Made by a program: the position numbers and the translations under genes. Positions 1-10,896 of a stretch of DNA of 64,000 nt are shown piece by piece. Origin of the DNA: Straminergon stramineum (lineage: Eukaryota > Streptophyta > Bryopsida > Hypnales > Calliergonaceae); NCBI GenBank assembly GCA_963920665.1, contig OY987263.1, positions 32,848,547-32,912,546 of the forward strand, in the 5' to 3' direction. The notes beneath the pieces are model-generated. The model saw only the letters and a list, made by a program, of their open reading frames with translations, did no database searches and was not told the origin of the DNA. Every line of letters begins with the position of its first letter. Position 1 is the stretch's first letter.

Positions 1-743
1 CTCAAAATGGAGGTTTCTAGGTAGGACCAAAAAAATGACAAAAAGTCAAAACAAATTTTTTAAAGTTTTGTTTCTCTTAGAATTTCTTTTGACTACATGG
101 AAAGAGTGAAAGATTTGATTCATTTTGTTTGGGCTAATGATGAGAAAGTTATAGAGTCTTGTTTTTTGGTCAATCCAAGTATCCTAAAAAGTATTTATAG
201 AATTCATTTTCAAACTTAGTTTTCACAATTTTTGAAGAAATAAATTCCGTATGATATAGTTTGTTTGCTAAAACAATCTCACTGTTGAGATTAGTGTGTT
301 TCAATTCCATTTTAAAACTATTAATGATTTAGTTTTTCCTCCTATTTTGTAATTTATTCTATTTAAATTTTTTTTAAGAATGAAAATTAGGAGTTTATTT
401 TTTGAATATTTCTACCCATACTCTCAATTCTATTCTTCAATATATTTTTAAAATTCAAATCTACAGTACAAAAATTTTAGATTAAGAAGATTTAGAATCA
501 AAAAATCTAGTCTAGTAGGGTACATGCTTAGAAAACGTTTCTTTTCACTTCAAATGCTTTATTCACTACAATCTATATAGGTAAAGTTTTTGAGTTTTCA
601 CCCATACAATCATATATTAGTCTAATGCAAGATTCTATGGTTAGATATGCAAAAAACATAATATTTTTCAAGTTTTGTGCCTTCCAACAGAATGACAATT
701 TTGAGTGTTATATGACCCTCCAAAAGGCCTTTGTCCTCTAAGG
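1..743 (+). repeat. Partial TTAA-bounded element, large family B (cut by window start)
   Basis: The stretch is similar throughout to the two large elements at 14245-16106: the same order of segments, including the internal block about imperfectly placed 'aacaatctcac' and the 3' end 'ggcctttgtcctctaagg' followed by TTAA at 744-747. The left end lies outside the window. The 3' terminus is degenerate compared with the usual 'ggtcctttagggg'. It has no coding capacity. Assignment rests on visible similarity, not an alignment score. Confidence 0.6.
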
Positions 744-1028
744 TTAAACACAATGTTTGTTTGATTAAAGAAACTATAATTATTAATGTCAGTTATAAGT
801 GCGCAAACTTTATAAGGTACATGTACTCATTCCCATCACTTTAAGAATTCCTCTCTCATTACTAGTGGTGTACATTTACTTTCTAGAATATATTTCATTG
901 ATATATAAAGACAAAATTGGGTGTACCCTAGGTGGTCATGAATATGTCTACTATAGGGCAATGAAAGAGTTGTGGAGAGTACTAAGGTGGGCAACCCCAT
1001 ATGAAATATTGACCCTAAATTGCCATCT

Positions 1029-1275
1029 ACACTTTGTGTATATCTCAAAAATCAATTATGTACCTATAGGGAAGAAACTATTTTAAAATCAAACTTTGTT
1101 CTTTCATAACTTTTGCATATTGTATGATTTGTATCCAAATGTCACATTCTTTTGTGCATTGGAACCTTCTTCTAAGTGCCAACAAAACATATGTAAATTT
1201 GAGCAATTTAATAATAGTTACTAGGCACATAAGCAAAAAGTGGTGGTTTGGGGGGTACCCACCTTATACATGGGG
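1029..1275 (+). repeat. Dispersed repeat family D, copy 1
   Basis: This segment runs from a 'tatctcaaaaatcaatta' block to the end motif 'gtacccacctta' and includes 'ttgcatattgtatgatt', 'ttggaaccttcttct' and 'aataatagttactaggcac'. The same blocks in the same order recur at 20641-20905 and 29605-29848, and inverted around 36950-37240. No open frame is conserved between copies. The class is unknown; the shared sharp right end suggests a transposed unit. Confidence 0.55.
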
Positions 1276-1300
1276 GGAAAAATATGAAGATTATTTGAGA

Positions 1301-1857
1301 AAGCCCATGTGATTATTATTTTTTAATTCTCACTTGGTGATATTACGAGAAAGCATATCAAAGTGCCATAAAGGAGATCACCCATTTCCGACTAGCCTCT
1401 CATTCTTGTAGTTTAAACTATTGAATTTCCAATTAGTTATGGTGTAGGTGACAGATCACAAAGAGCAAGACTATCAAAGGCAATAGAAATGTCTATGAGA
1501 TGTACATTGAAAGCCACTACATTCACTTACATTGATTTTCTAACCATCCTATGGTTGGAAATAAGTTTGCCTACATACCAAGAATGGAACAAAAAAAATC
1601 TTCACAAAAAAAAATTCATGATAATTTTGTTTTGAGGAAAAAATGTACAAAAAAGGTGAAAATAATCCTTCCTAAATCTATTTTTGTACATAGAGAAATT
1701 TTTTCCTCAACCTTCCCCATGCTGCAGATAGGCAAAATTGCTTAAGTGGTTAGAAATAGGTGATCATTTTGATATGTATTGTTTTGTATCAAGGTAGAGT
1801 TTTTTTTTAAAAAAACCCCTGAGGTAGAGCTTTGATTCGTGTTGTCCACATGCCCAC
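1301..1857. other. AT-rich stretch with nothing recognised
   Basis: No gene, RNA or clear repeat was recognised in this AT-rich stretch between two repeat copies. Short open frames here have no recognisable motifs. Confidence 0.5.
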
Positions 1858-1861
1858 TTAA

Positions 1862-2449
1862 CCCCTAAACACTTTGATGTCCATTTTTTAGACGATGAAC
1901 AGATTGAACCTCAAGTTTCATCCTCCTAACTACTTGGATGGAAGTGATTCTAATTTGTGGACATACATTATCAAGTTGTTTTCCTATCTAAGGTTTGGAT
2001 TTGGTGTTACTAGAGTATATATGTTTCTAAAATTACAAATATGCAAGGATGGCAAGTGGTCAAATTGCATTGACTCTAGTTCAAAATTGAATTTGCCAAA
2101 ATGAGGTCATAGACAAGAAGAATACGAAAAATTTCAAAAAATCACCATGTGGAGAGAACCTCATTTCATTTCAAATCCATTCCAAAAACTTTTACTCAAA
2201 AAATGATAATATTTTTTGCTTGTAATCAAATTTTGAAGGAATTATGGAATTTCTCTTTCAAAATTTATAGAAAAAAAATTGGAGATAGCATTGGTGAATC
2301 TAACCACCGTATAGATGGAATCTACAAATCAAAATCTACAACTTTTATTTCTATACCAATTCCAAAACATTCTTCCAAATAGCACTTTATAATGATTTTT
2401 CTCAAATCATCAATTTCAGAGCCATGAATCTGGACGTTACGTTTAGGGG
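1862..2449. mobile_element. TTAA-bounded element of about 588 bases
   Basis: The element begins CCCCTAAAC and ends GTTTAGGGG, a perfect 9-base terminal inverted repeat. It is flanked by TTAA at 1858-1861 and TTAA at 2450-2453, read as a target-site duplication. The interior carries short frames without recognised domains. The terminal sequence and TTAA flanks match the other elements at 14245, 28991, 41407 and 46479. The element is non-autonomous. Superfamily is an inference from the TTAA duplication. Confidence 0.6.
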
Positions 2450-2861
2450 TTAAAGGGTAGTAGTAGCTAAATCTTGCACATTTAAATTAAAGTGAATTTG
2501 TGCCAATTGAACTCCCGAGCAGAGCGCCAGGAAGTAGGTACCTTAATTCTTTCATCTGTGTAAAGTTGGAAATCTTTTGAAAAAGGTGGTCAGGAGGGAG
2601 TAGGTAACAACTGAATGTGCCCAAATCCGAAACCAAATTGAGGAAGTTAAATACTGTAGACAGAAAACTACAGTTGGCATTGGACCCATTTAGCTAACTA
2701 AAGGACGAGTACGTGCTTTTCATAGAAACCCTGAGCAGGTGCGTCAGTCAGGAAGTCAGTATACAGAACTGAACCGGTATCTCTTACCAGTAAACCACGC
2801 CCACCGGTTAGTTTAAGCGATGCTGAATGAAAAAAAATTAGAAATTGTCCTTGTTTACTCT

Positions 2862-2908
2862 CCCTAGATTCAACAGATTCCCTAGATTCAACAGATTCCC
2901 TAGATTCC
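2862..2908. repeat. Short tandem repeat, 18-base unit
   Basis: The unit CCCTAGATTCAACAGATT is present twice in perfect tandem and followed by a partial third copy. Confidence 0.85.
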
Positions 2909-4989
2909 GTCTTTATTTTTTAAAATTCTAATAGTTCTAGCTATACAAAGTTCACTGCAAAAAGAAGTACACGCCACGACCACCAATGTATTTGAGAGAA
3001 TTGGAGATGTGGTTACAGAGAAAGAAAAAGAAGAACCATAACGCTGGTCCAAAAACCATCAAGAAAGAAGAATTCGCTGGACGTAGTGCAGCCTAGCCAT
3101 GGTTACGAGTATGTACAGGAATGCATGATGAAATTTTGATGAATTTCTGTTTAGATAAGAAGTGCGATCACTTGTTACTCTTACACTTCTTAAAGTGATG
3201 GTTTATGAGCATGGTAGTTCGTCATCAATATATCGGACAGGTAGAATGCATGTTGGTGGAACAGTTAGTAGTGCAATATTTACAGGCCTTCAATTTGCAA
3301 TGGGGCAGGGTGGTATTGAGGGCACTCAAGGGGATGCTCTGAGAAGTTTATTTAACGACTCCTAGCTCTTATTAATCTCTACTGATTGAAACGAAATGGA
3401 TCAAATTGCACTGTCTCGTAGCTCAAGAAGCTGAGTCGGATTGTGTTATTCAGGAGCTACGCAGAAAGTACGTGCAAATTGAACTTTTAGCAATGAAATA
3501 GATCGAAGAATTCACCGATTCTCACACTATGATTGGGATCACAGCTTGAAGACACATAAGAATCTGTTTTTCTTCTTTCTTGCAATTGAATGCGTTCCAA
3601 TTTTTGTCGAAACAAACAAGCAAGCAAGCAAGCAAACAAGCGTAGTTACACATGTATACACACAATCAATCGCCACATGAATGCATGATGATGATGATCA
3701 GGAATAGGTGGAAGTGGAAAGGAAGGGAAGGGTAGGTGCATGCTCGTCCTGATACGTTAAAATTGGAATAATTTTCACAGAATATGATCCAGGAATTTAC
3801 CTCCAAGTCCCTTCTACTGCGGAAGATGCACGGTCCTTGTGAAATGTGACCCAACTACCGTACCAGGCTCCTGAAGTATGGGAAATTCAAAAACAGTTCT
3901 TCCAACGAAACTTCAAGGTATCTGTTGAAAGGTATTCCCATTAAATTCGCAATTTCATTTCAAATGTCAAAATTTTGAGCAATCGTACTATATTTTCATG
4001 TATACCTGTCCTAGTTCTCTAAGGAAAAGATGCTTTTGCATGCATCTCCATCACGTTTGGTCATCAGAAACTGGCCAGTTTAATCGAAATTGCATTGTTG
4101 ACATTTCACAACAAACGTCAATTTGGTATAATTCCATGAGTCATTTTGATATTTAGAGTAACTTGTTGCGCCTTAACATATACGGAGTACAAATTAATAT
4201 GAAGACTGTATTTCATCCATAACATTGTGGATTGCTAAGGTAGGATATCCCCCTTGGCTCCCGAAATCATTTCATAGCTTCATTTCTTTCGTTGGTGGAA
4301 GATCCATCGCGCCATTTTAATGGAATTGTGTCAAATTAACGAAATTGACGTGAACACAAATTGATACTATAACAGTGTAGGAAATGTCTTGAACTCAGCT
4401 GCGTCTTTATGGACAGCATTTGCTCCCAGAAATTTGAGATGTAAATCTATTTATAGCCACCGTTTGACTTAGGTATCAGATCGCATTCATCGCAAACTAC
4501 CTGCGCGGGAAAAATGCACCAAATATGAACTCGGTAACCAAAAAAGCTCTATAGAGCAACAGCTTGATACCCAAAGACATGAATTGTTGTCGCAAATACA
4601 GAAAAAAGAGAACCTCGACTGGAGGAAGGGAGAAAGAGACTTACACACGCAGTAACTTAATTACTCTAGTCCTGTGCAGATCCACAGCCTTCGCAGCGTG
4701 TTCTGCTTTGCAATCAATCCTATTTCATTCTGCGCCAAAAAAAATTTAATTTAAGAAAAAAAAAAATACACTGAATCCCCCGCCTGCTTTAAGACCACCA
4801 GTAGTGGATCCGTTGTTACTACCTGGTGCTGGTCTCTCGATCGAATCCATCGATAAAGCTCCATCAGCAGCCCCACTAGCGATCAAGTGGCATTGAATCT
4901 TCTGAGTCCTCCGTACGTTTTCTTTTTTCTGACTAGTGTTTGATCGAGAAACTGGAGTACGTGAGATACTAATCGCTAGTTTTGAAAAT
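2909..4989. other. Upstream region of the peroxidase gene
   Basis: No gene is supported here. A 67-residue frame at 3162-3365 contains a Gly-rich stretch (GGTVSSAIFTGLQ) but has no splice context or family match that I can defend. A CAAG microsatellite lies at 3615-3640. No convincing TATA box could be placed for the peroxidase, so the transcription start is unknown. Confidence 0.4.
3615..3640. repeat. (CAAG)n microsatellite
   Basis: About six CAAG/CAAA units in tandem, visible directly. Confidence 0.85.
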
Positions 4990-7900
4990 ATGGGTGAATC
5001 GCAAAGAGCTCCTTTGGTGGTCTTGCTGGTGTTGCTAGTGGGTGTGTTGGCCTCGGGAGTTGATGCGCAGTTGCAGTATCGATATTACAGGACTTCGTGT
5101 GAGAATGTGGAGCAGATTATTCGATACGAGGTGACGAAGGCGTTCAAGAAGGACCCCAAGATTGCTCCTGGCATCCTTCGGCTCATGTTCCACGACTGTT
5201 TCGTTCGTGTAAGCTAGATTTTTATTTATCATCACAGCAGTCATGCCGGTCAACTCTGGCTTGCAATTGCCGCTAGCTTATCTGCAGTGCGAGCTTCATT
5301 AACGTAATTCGTTGTTACTAGAACTAAGACGAGGACTAGATGGAATTTAATAACCCAAGCATCACACCGAATGGACACATGGGTGGTACTTCGAGTGTCT
5401 TTGAGATGAAAAGAACAACACATTGAGTGACAGTCAAAGATTTGGTTTGTGACATTACTTGGAGTGTCATTTTGCACCACCTTTCTAGTATTTAGTGTAG
5501 AACTAGATGATCCTCTTCCTCTTCCTTTTGAATCTCAGAAGAAGAAGAACTCTCGTCCGAAGATCAACTGGATTAACTGTAGCCTTGATATGGCATAGGC
5601 TGGGGTCCAATTCCCGCTGTCCATTACTAGTTGAAAGAACACCTTTTAATAAGACAAGTCGGTACGACAGTAACGTGTAAACAACTTACTGTGGTTGCAA
5701 ATACATTGTCACTAATTGAAATGTCATTACTGATGTCATTGAAAGTAGAATACTAGGAAGACGTAAAATTGTCGATTAGTACGCAGTTTCACACGTTCTT
5801 AAGTCATCTTGTAAGAACGATAAATCTATTTTTTAGAAGTGTTCACAGGTAGCAGTAGGCAAACAGATATATCCAGTGATCGGTGTCCAATGTCCAATCT
5901 ATCCAACACATATATGAGTAATATGACCTGACTCCAACCTTTAAAAAGTGGTGATCGATTTGGACCTTGGAACGGCCTCATTTAATTAAGCCACCACTTT
6001 TCATGAGTATGAAATTTTGTGTGCTGTATCGATCCTGGCTAGCTGATCGACTTAATTAATATTCAGTGTTTCGTAATCTTAGTCTTTAGATTTTTATAGC
6101 TTGTTACAGGCTATGTCGATGGGTGATACTCTTCCAAGCTCACAACCAATGAATAGGTACTAGTTAAGGAAACCACACCGCTAAATGCGTCCTAATAAGC
6201 AATTCAACATAGTTCCCATTATTCTATTGAAACAGTTTCTGTGGGGTCTTGATGGGTAGTCAAGAAGCTAGGGATTCTAGATTTTCTTCTTATGCATCTT
6301 TTGGACACCATGTAAATAATCTATGAATTTTCAAAGTGTCGAAATTAGGTGTACCAAATGCGACTCTAGGTTGGCTCTTGCGCATGAGATGTCGGTTTAG
6401 AAAGGGTTCACGTACAATTAGGTGCTGTTTCCTTACATTACACTCTCTCTAGCTAGATCTCTTTTCACCCGGCTGTTTAGCGTTTTGCCCTTTGTTTATG
6501 GTGCTGTTGCTGGCTCTCCTTCTAAGCATTGGGCTTAGCCCTTCTGTTCCCGAAAAATAAAATAAAATATTGTGATCCCCAACATACTGTATATATATTT
6601 GTGGGGATGTCAATCATGCATGCAGGGCTGCGACGCGTCGGTGTTGTTGGCCGGTCCAGGCACAGAGCGAAGCGCCCAATCAAACGCCGGCTTGCACGGA
6701 TTTGAAGCCTTGGACGCAATCAAGTCCGCAGTGGAGAAGGCGTGTCCGAGGACGGTTTCCTGCGCAGACATCCTGGCATACGCTTCCCGCGACAGCGTGG
6801 TCGTTACAGGCGGAAGCAGCTGGAAAGTCTTCGGAGGTAGACGGGATGGCCGAGTGTCACTGGCAGTCGAGGCCGACCAGAACTTGCCGCCGTCCACGGC
6901 ATTGACGCCGGAACTCATCTCGATATTCTCGCAGAAGGGACTCACACCGCAACAGATGGTCGATCTCTCGGGTAAAGGAAATGAAATCGAATCTGCCTTC
7001 TTGCAATCTGATACCCATCTTTAAAACTGCATCGACGTAGCTAACCCCCTTTTTATTCAAGTTTTTTGAACTCTGGTAGAGATAGTAGTTGTGGAAATAA
7101 CGGATATTTCGTTAAAATGGCGGTATTCAAACGCCATTTTTCCATTTCTATTCTAGAATTGGTCTGAAATCTAGGAGCGGTACACATTTCAGACCGCACG
7201 GTCTGAACCTCAAAGTGCCAAGTTTGTGCAATACCGCCGTTTTAACAAAATATCCGTTAAATCGACAATATGTTTCGGTGCTTTAATCGATCAGCAGGAT
7301 GACGGCGCCAAATGATCGATTAATTATTCGTATGCACTATAGAATGTATGCAACTGAAGGCACTAAGAGTCTTAATTCAATTTCGGAAAGTACACAGGAG
7401 AAGAGCTAGAACTCTGCAGATTTGATCCTTAAAGTTCGATCTATTCAGTTCACAAAGCGGTCGACGAATCTCATGTCGATCAAAAGAATTATAATACAGA
7501 AGTCATGCATACATGGATTAGTTGTGCCTTCCTAATGAATTCAAGACACATAGAACAAAGTTTAAGTACACATGCAGTAGAAAGCATGTCAGATGGGATA
7601 CTTAAAGTTCGATCTATTTAATTCCCAAATCAAAGTAGTTGACGTAAGATCCTTATGTCTATCAGAAGAAACATATTTCAGCATCGTCATGCATACATGG
7701 ATTGTGCCATAGTTAACGAATGCAGGAACCGAAGAGTCTTTGGGACGAAATGGCTTAGGAATAGTCAGTTACAATGTAGAGTCTGAAAATGTAAAGGACC
7801 AAATGTGTTAATATTGCAATGAACCTATGCAATGTTCTTCATTGATTCTGGTGATATAAAATTTGGACACCAGGATTTAGACGTACTCTTCTGAATTTAT

Positions 7901-8474
7901 GTTTTTCAAAATACGATCCATGAAATTGGTAGTAAGTGTTTTCAGCAACACGTACTACTACGGAAACATAGTTGGGAACGGAGGGAGTATATTTTAAATC
8001 CTTGAATTGCGGGTTACTTACACTTCTGTTTGGATTGAATCTAATTTCAAGGGTTTATGGTTTAATGTCTTCATGAACTTCCTTGCAGGTGCGCACACGC
8101 TGGGAGTGACGCACTGTGTGCAACTCCGAGACCGCATCTTCTCCCCGATCGATCGCACCATGCCAAAGGACCTGCTCGCACAATTGCAGAAAGCGTGTCC
8201 CAAGATCACCACCCCCACCGCCCTTGTGCTGGACCGCAAGACTGTTCACAAGTTCGATACGCAGTATTACCAGAACATCGTCAGCGGATATGGGCTCATG
8301 ACGTCCGACCAAGCTCTGTTCACCGATGAGCTCACGCGGAAGTTCGTCCTGAAGAACTTGAAGCAGACGACTTTCGTGCATCGCTTCGGGAAGGCCCTGT
8401 TCGCCATGAGCAACATTGAGCCCAAGGTGGCCCCTGAGGGCGAAATCCGAAAGAGTTGCCAGTTTGTCAACTAG
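4990..8474 (+). CDS. Class III (secretory plant) peroxidase
   Basis: Haem peroxidase of the secretory plant type, acting in the cell wall or apoplast on phenolics with hydrogen peroxide. Exons 4990-5208, 6626-6971 and 8089-8474 join in frame (phases 0 and 1, all GT-AG) into 316 residues, the normal family length. Residues 1-26 are a signal peptide with a Leu/Val core ending VDA before Q27. The distal site is RLMFHDCF with Arg64 and His68; GCDAS (74-78) supplies calcium ligands; SCADI is at 118-122; the proximal haem ligand is His191 in GAHTLG. Eight cysteines (37, 70, 75, 113, 119, 198 and two near the C terminus) match the four conserved disulphides. The Met at 4990 is chosen over the in-frame Met at 4936 because it directly precedes the signal peptide. 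There is no C-terminal vacuolar extension. Both introns exceed 1 kb, and intron 2 carries a small inverted-repeat element. The exact paralogue and substrate cannot be named. Confidence 0.93.
6236..6420. repeat. Dispersed repeat family I, copy in peroxidase intron 1
   Basis: The segment shares the string order 'ggtcttg..ggtagtcaa', 'gattct', 'atgcat..ttttggacaccatgt' and 'tgaattttcaaagtg' with segments at 27088-27300, 43821-44040, 51872-51975 and 59420-59560. No coding capacity is visible. Copies lie inside introns of two genes and in intergenic DNA, so this is an interspersed repeat of unknown class. Confidence 0.5.
7098..7259. mobile_element. MITE-like inverted-repeat element in peroxidase intron 2
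   Basis: Left arm 7098-7127 and right arm 7230-7259 are inverted repeats of about 30 bases with few mismatches; both arms start TAACGGATATTT and run into GGCGGTATT. The element is about 160 bases. AAAT flanks AACGG on the left and follows CCGTT on the right, a possible 4-base target duplication. It lies wholly in the intron and has no coding capacity. Confidence 0.7.
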
Positions 8475-8674
8475 CCTGTAGGATTTTCATTTTGGGGATT
8501 CATTGGTTCTGGTTTAGGTGATTTAAGCTAGTTCCTGGTTACGATTTTTTTGGCACGCGAGAAGTAATCAAGTTAGTGTTTTTGTGAGCGCGTGCAGCAA
8601 TTAATCAAGCCTGGCTTCATGATCGAGTGGCGGGAGTAAGACAAGGGAGTTCTAAGAGTTTACCGTGCAGGACT

Positions 8675-8742
8675 TAATGAAACAGAGTTTACTATCTCAA
8701 TTGAACCGTTACCACCGCCGAAATGGTAAACTCCGTTTCATT
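8675..8742. repeat. Small inverted repeat downstream of the peroxidase
   Basis: TAATGAAACAGAGTTTAC at about 8675-8692 is complementary with one mismatch to GTAAACTCCGTTTCATTA at about 8725-8742, separated by about 32 bases. It lies about 200 bases past the stop codon and could be in the 3' UTR or be a tiny fold-back repeat. Confidence 0.6.
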
Positions 8743-10896
8743 ACCATAATGGTAAACACTTAACACTGCCTTGTGTGCCGGCTTCTATTGATTTACAATC
8801 TGGGTTAGTGGAATAATATATCACTTGGTGAATTCAAATTTGTAAACATCAGGGAAATAGGTGATAATAATTGATGATAATTTATATTCAAGCCACGTTG
8901 GAGCAAAAACATAGCTTATTGCTGAGCCATCTCAATATGCTCCATTGTCACAATGAGATACTACCATGGTAAAGTAAGGAGCAGCGAATTGGTGGAATAC
9001 CGTAATTGCCCTGTTTGCCAGCGGCTTTGGAAACATATTCAGATTCTAGCTGAGATCGAAGATTTGAAGAAGTTCAGACGTTTCGCAATGAATGCATGTC
9101 TCCATAGTGCAGTAGAATTCCATTCTGCAACTTGTAGTTGACCCACCACAGCAAAGAAAGTCATCCGCACAGAGGAAGGTGAGACGGGAATTCGCAACCC
9201 TCTCCGGAGATTCAACGAAATGTTGTAAATTCCCTGTGAGGTCTAGGGGAAATGCTGGGCTCAACACACAAGGAAACAACCTCCCTTTGAGTATTCAGTA
9301 CACAAGTTAACCGCCGCCGTAAGGGTTGCAACGTCCATTTTCTGAATGATGAAAATGAGTGCTTCAGGTCAATGTTTTGTTCGAACTTACCTTCTTATTC
9401 ATACACAACAATACTTGAATCGTTGAGAAATAACCTTTCTTTTTTTTATCAATTTGATGTTGTGAAGGTAAATAGTATATTCGTGCAAATACATAAGCAA
9501 AACTGTAAAAAATTTTAAATAAAGGATTCATGCAATAAAAGCTTAACTTAGCACACAGTCATCTTCCGGCTACTTGAGACACCACACCCTTAAATTTAGA
9601 AGATCGTACGGCTTTGAAGTGAGTCTTGCACAAATAGCTCTAATTCAAATTAAATTATCATCTGACCCTCTCCAATGTTTGGGCCTTGTGAACACTTCCC
9701 TCCTAGAGAAGTTACCTCCCGGACATTTTAATTTTTTTGGCAACAGATGAATGGAATTTATTGCAAGAAGTCCCTGTGCTCGACATACGTGGATGACAAT
9801 GTCCCCGCCCCAGTCTCTAAAGCAAAAGAAGTTGGAGAATGCTTCAGAATTGGATTTGTTGCCCCTGACTCTTTGAGCTTGCTATAGTTTGTTGGCTGTA
9901 GACTGATGGGGGAGGAGGCTTTGTTTTGACAAAGCTACATGTCCATGAAGAAGCTTGAGTAAAAATTTACTAGGAAAGCGCATTAGAGCCTCTCGTAGCT
10001 TAACTATTTATTGGCTCTAGATTGAAGGGGACAAGGTTTTGCATTGAAAAATTTACATGAAAGGAAGTTCAAGAACATTACTTGAAAATCAAGCAGTGCT
10101 TACAAAACAAAGCATCTACTTGTAAGCTTTGGACCAACGGGGAGAAAACTTTGTATTGACAAAAGCTACATGTGATGAGGAAGTTTGGGTAAGACCTAAC
10201 TAGATAAGCGAGTTGGTGCCACATGCTTCTTCACACCACACACAAGTAGCCAATGGTAAGCAACATCGTCACTTTCTTGTTCTGGATTAAATTTCCTTTT
10301 TCCTTTTCCTTTTCCTTTTCCTCTTCCTTTTCCTTTCTATTCAACAAAAGTTCCACAAATTATTGTAATTCAATTCTACATGGCTTTGCCAAGGGATTTG
10401 GCGAAGTGGGAACTGAATGACAATGAAATTAAAAGAGAAAACTACATTCCGCACGGTATTCCGCACGCTATTTCGTTTTGAATCGTGTACTCAATAACTC
10501 TCAACAGGACATTATCTACAAACTTGGAGTGAGGAATTAAGGTAAACGGCAGGAAAAAATCAAAGTTCCATGAATCTAAGCTCTGTATTGCAATCTAGCC
10601 TCTTTGACAAGAATAACAGAAGAGTAACAAGGCCAAACAGGATAAACACCAGAAATCTGCGCGACAGAGCTTAAGTGTTTAACAATAAAGTTGCACTTTG
10701 CAAGCAATTGGAGACACACAAATGAACTGGGGGGTCAAAAGTCTCATTGAATCACAACTTAAATCATTTGAAGCTTGATTTGCAAAGCAAAGCACTTCCT
10801 TATCAAAAATGCCTCATTGAAAACAACCGAAAGTTTGTTTCCGCGCCTGATCCTCTGGACTATCTGCGACTCATGGAAAGTGTTGTGAAGAGAATG
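8743..10896. other. Intergenic region between convergent genes
   Basis: No gene was recognised between the end of the peroxidase and the end of the LPA1-like gene. A 62-residue frame at 8953-9141 has CPVC but no second metal pair, and is not called. A pyrimidine-rich microsatellite (CTTTTC-type) lies at about 10285-10337. Both 3' UTRs must lie here. Confidence 0.5.

Noticed and set aside
3162..3365. 67-codon frame with GGTVSSAIFTGLQFAMGQGG, reminiscent of Tim17-like Gly-rich segments
   Set aside because: Too short, with no further family motif and no neighbouring exon with compatible phase; not enough to call a gene or pseudogene.
8953..9141. 62-codon frame with a CPVC motif, considered as a RING or zinc-finger exon
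   Set aside because: Only one Cys pair is present and the remaining ligands are missing on either side.
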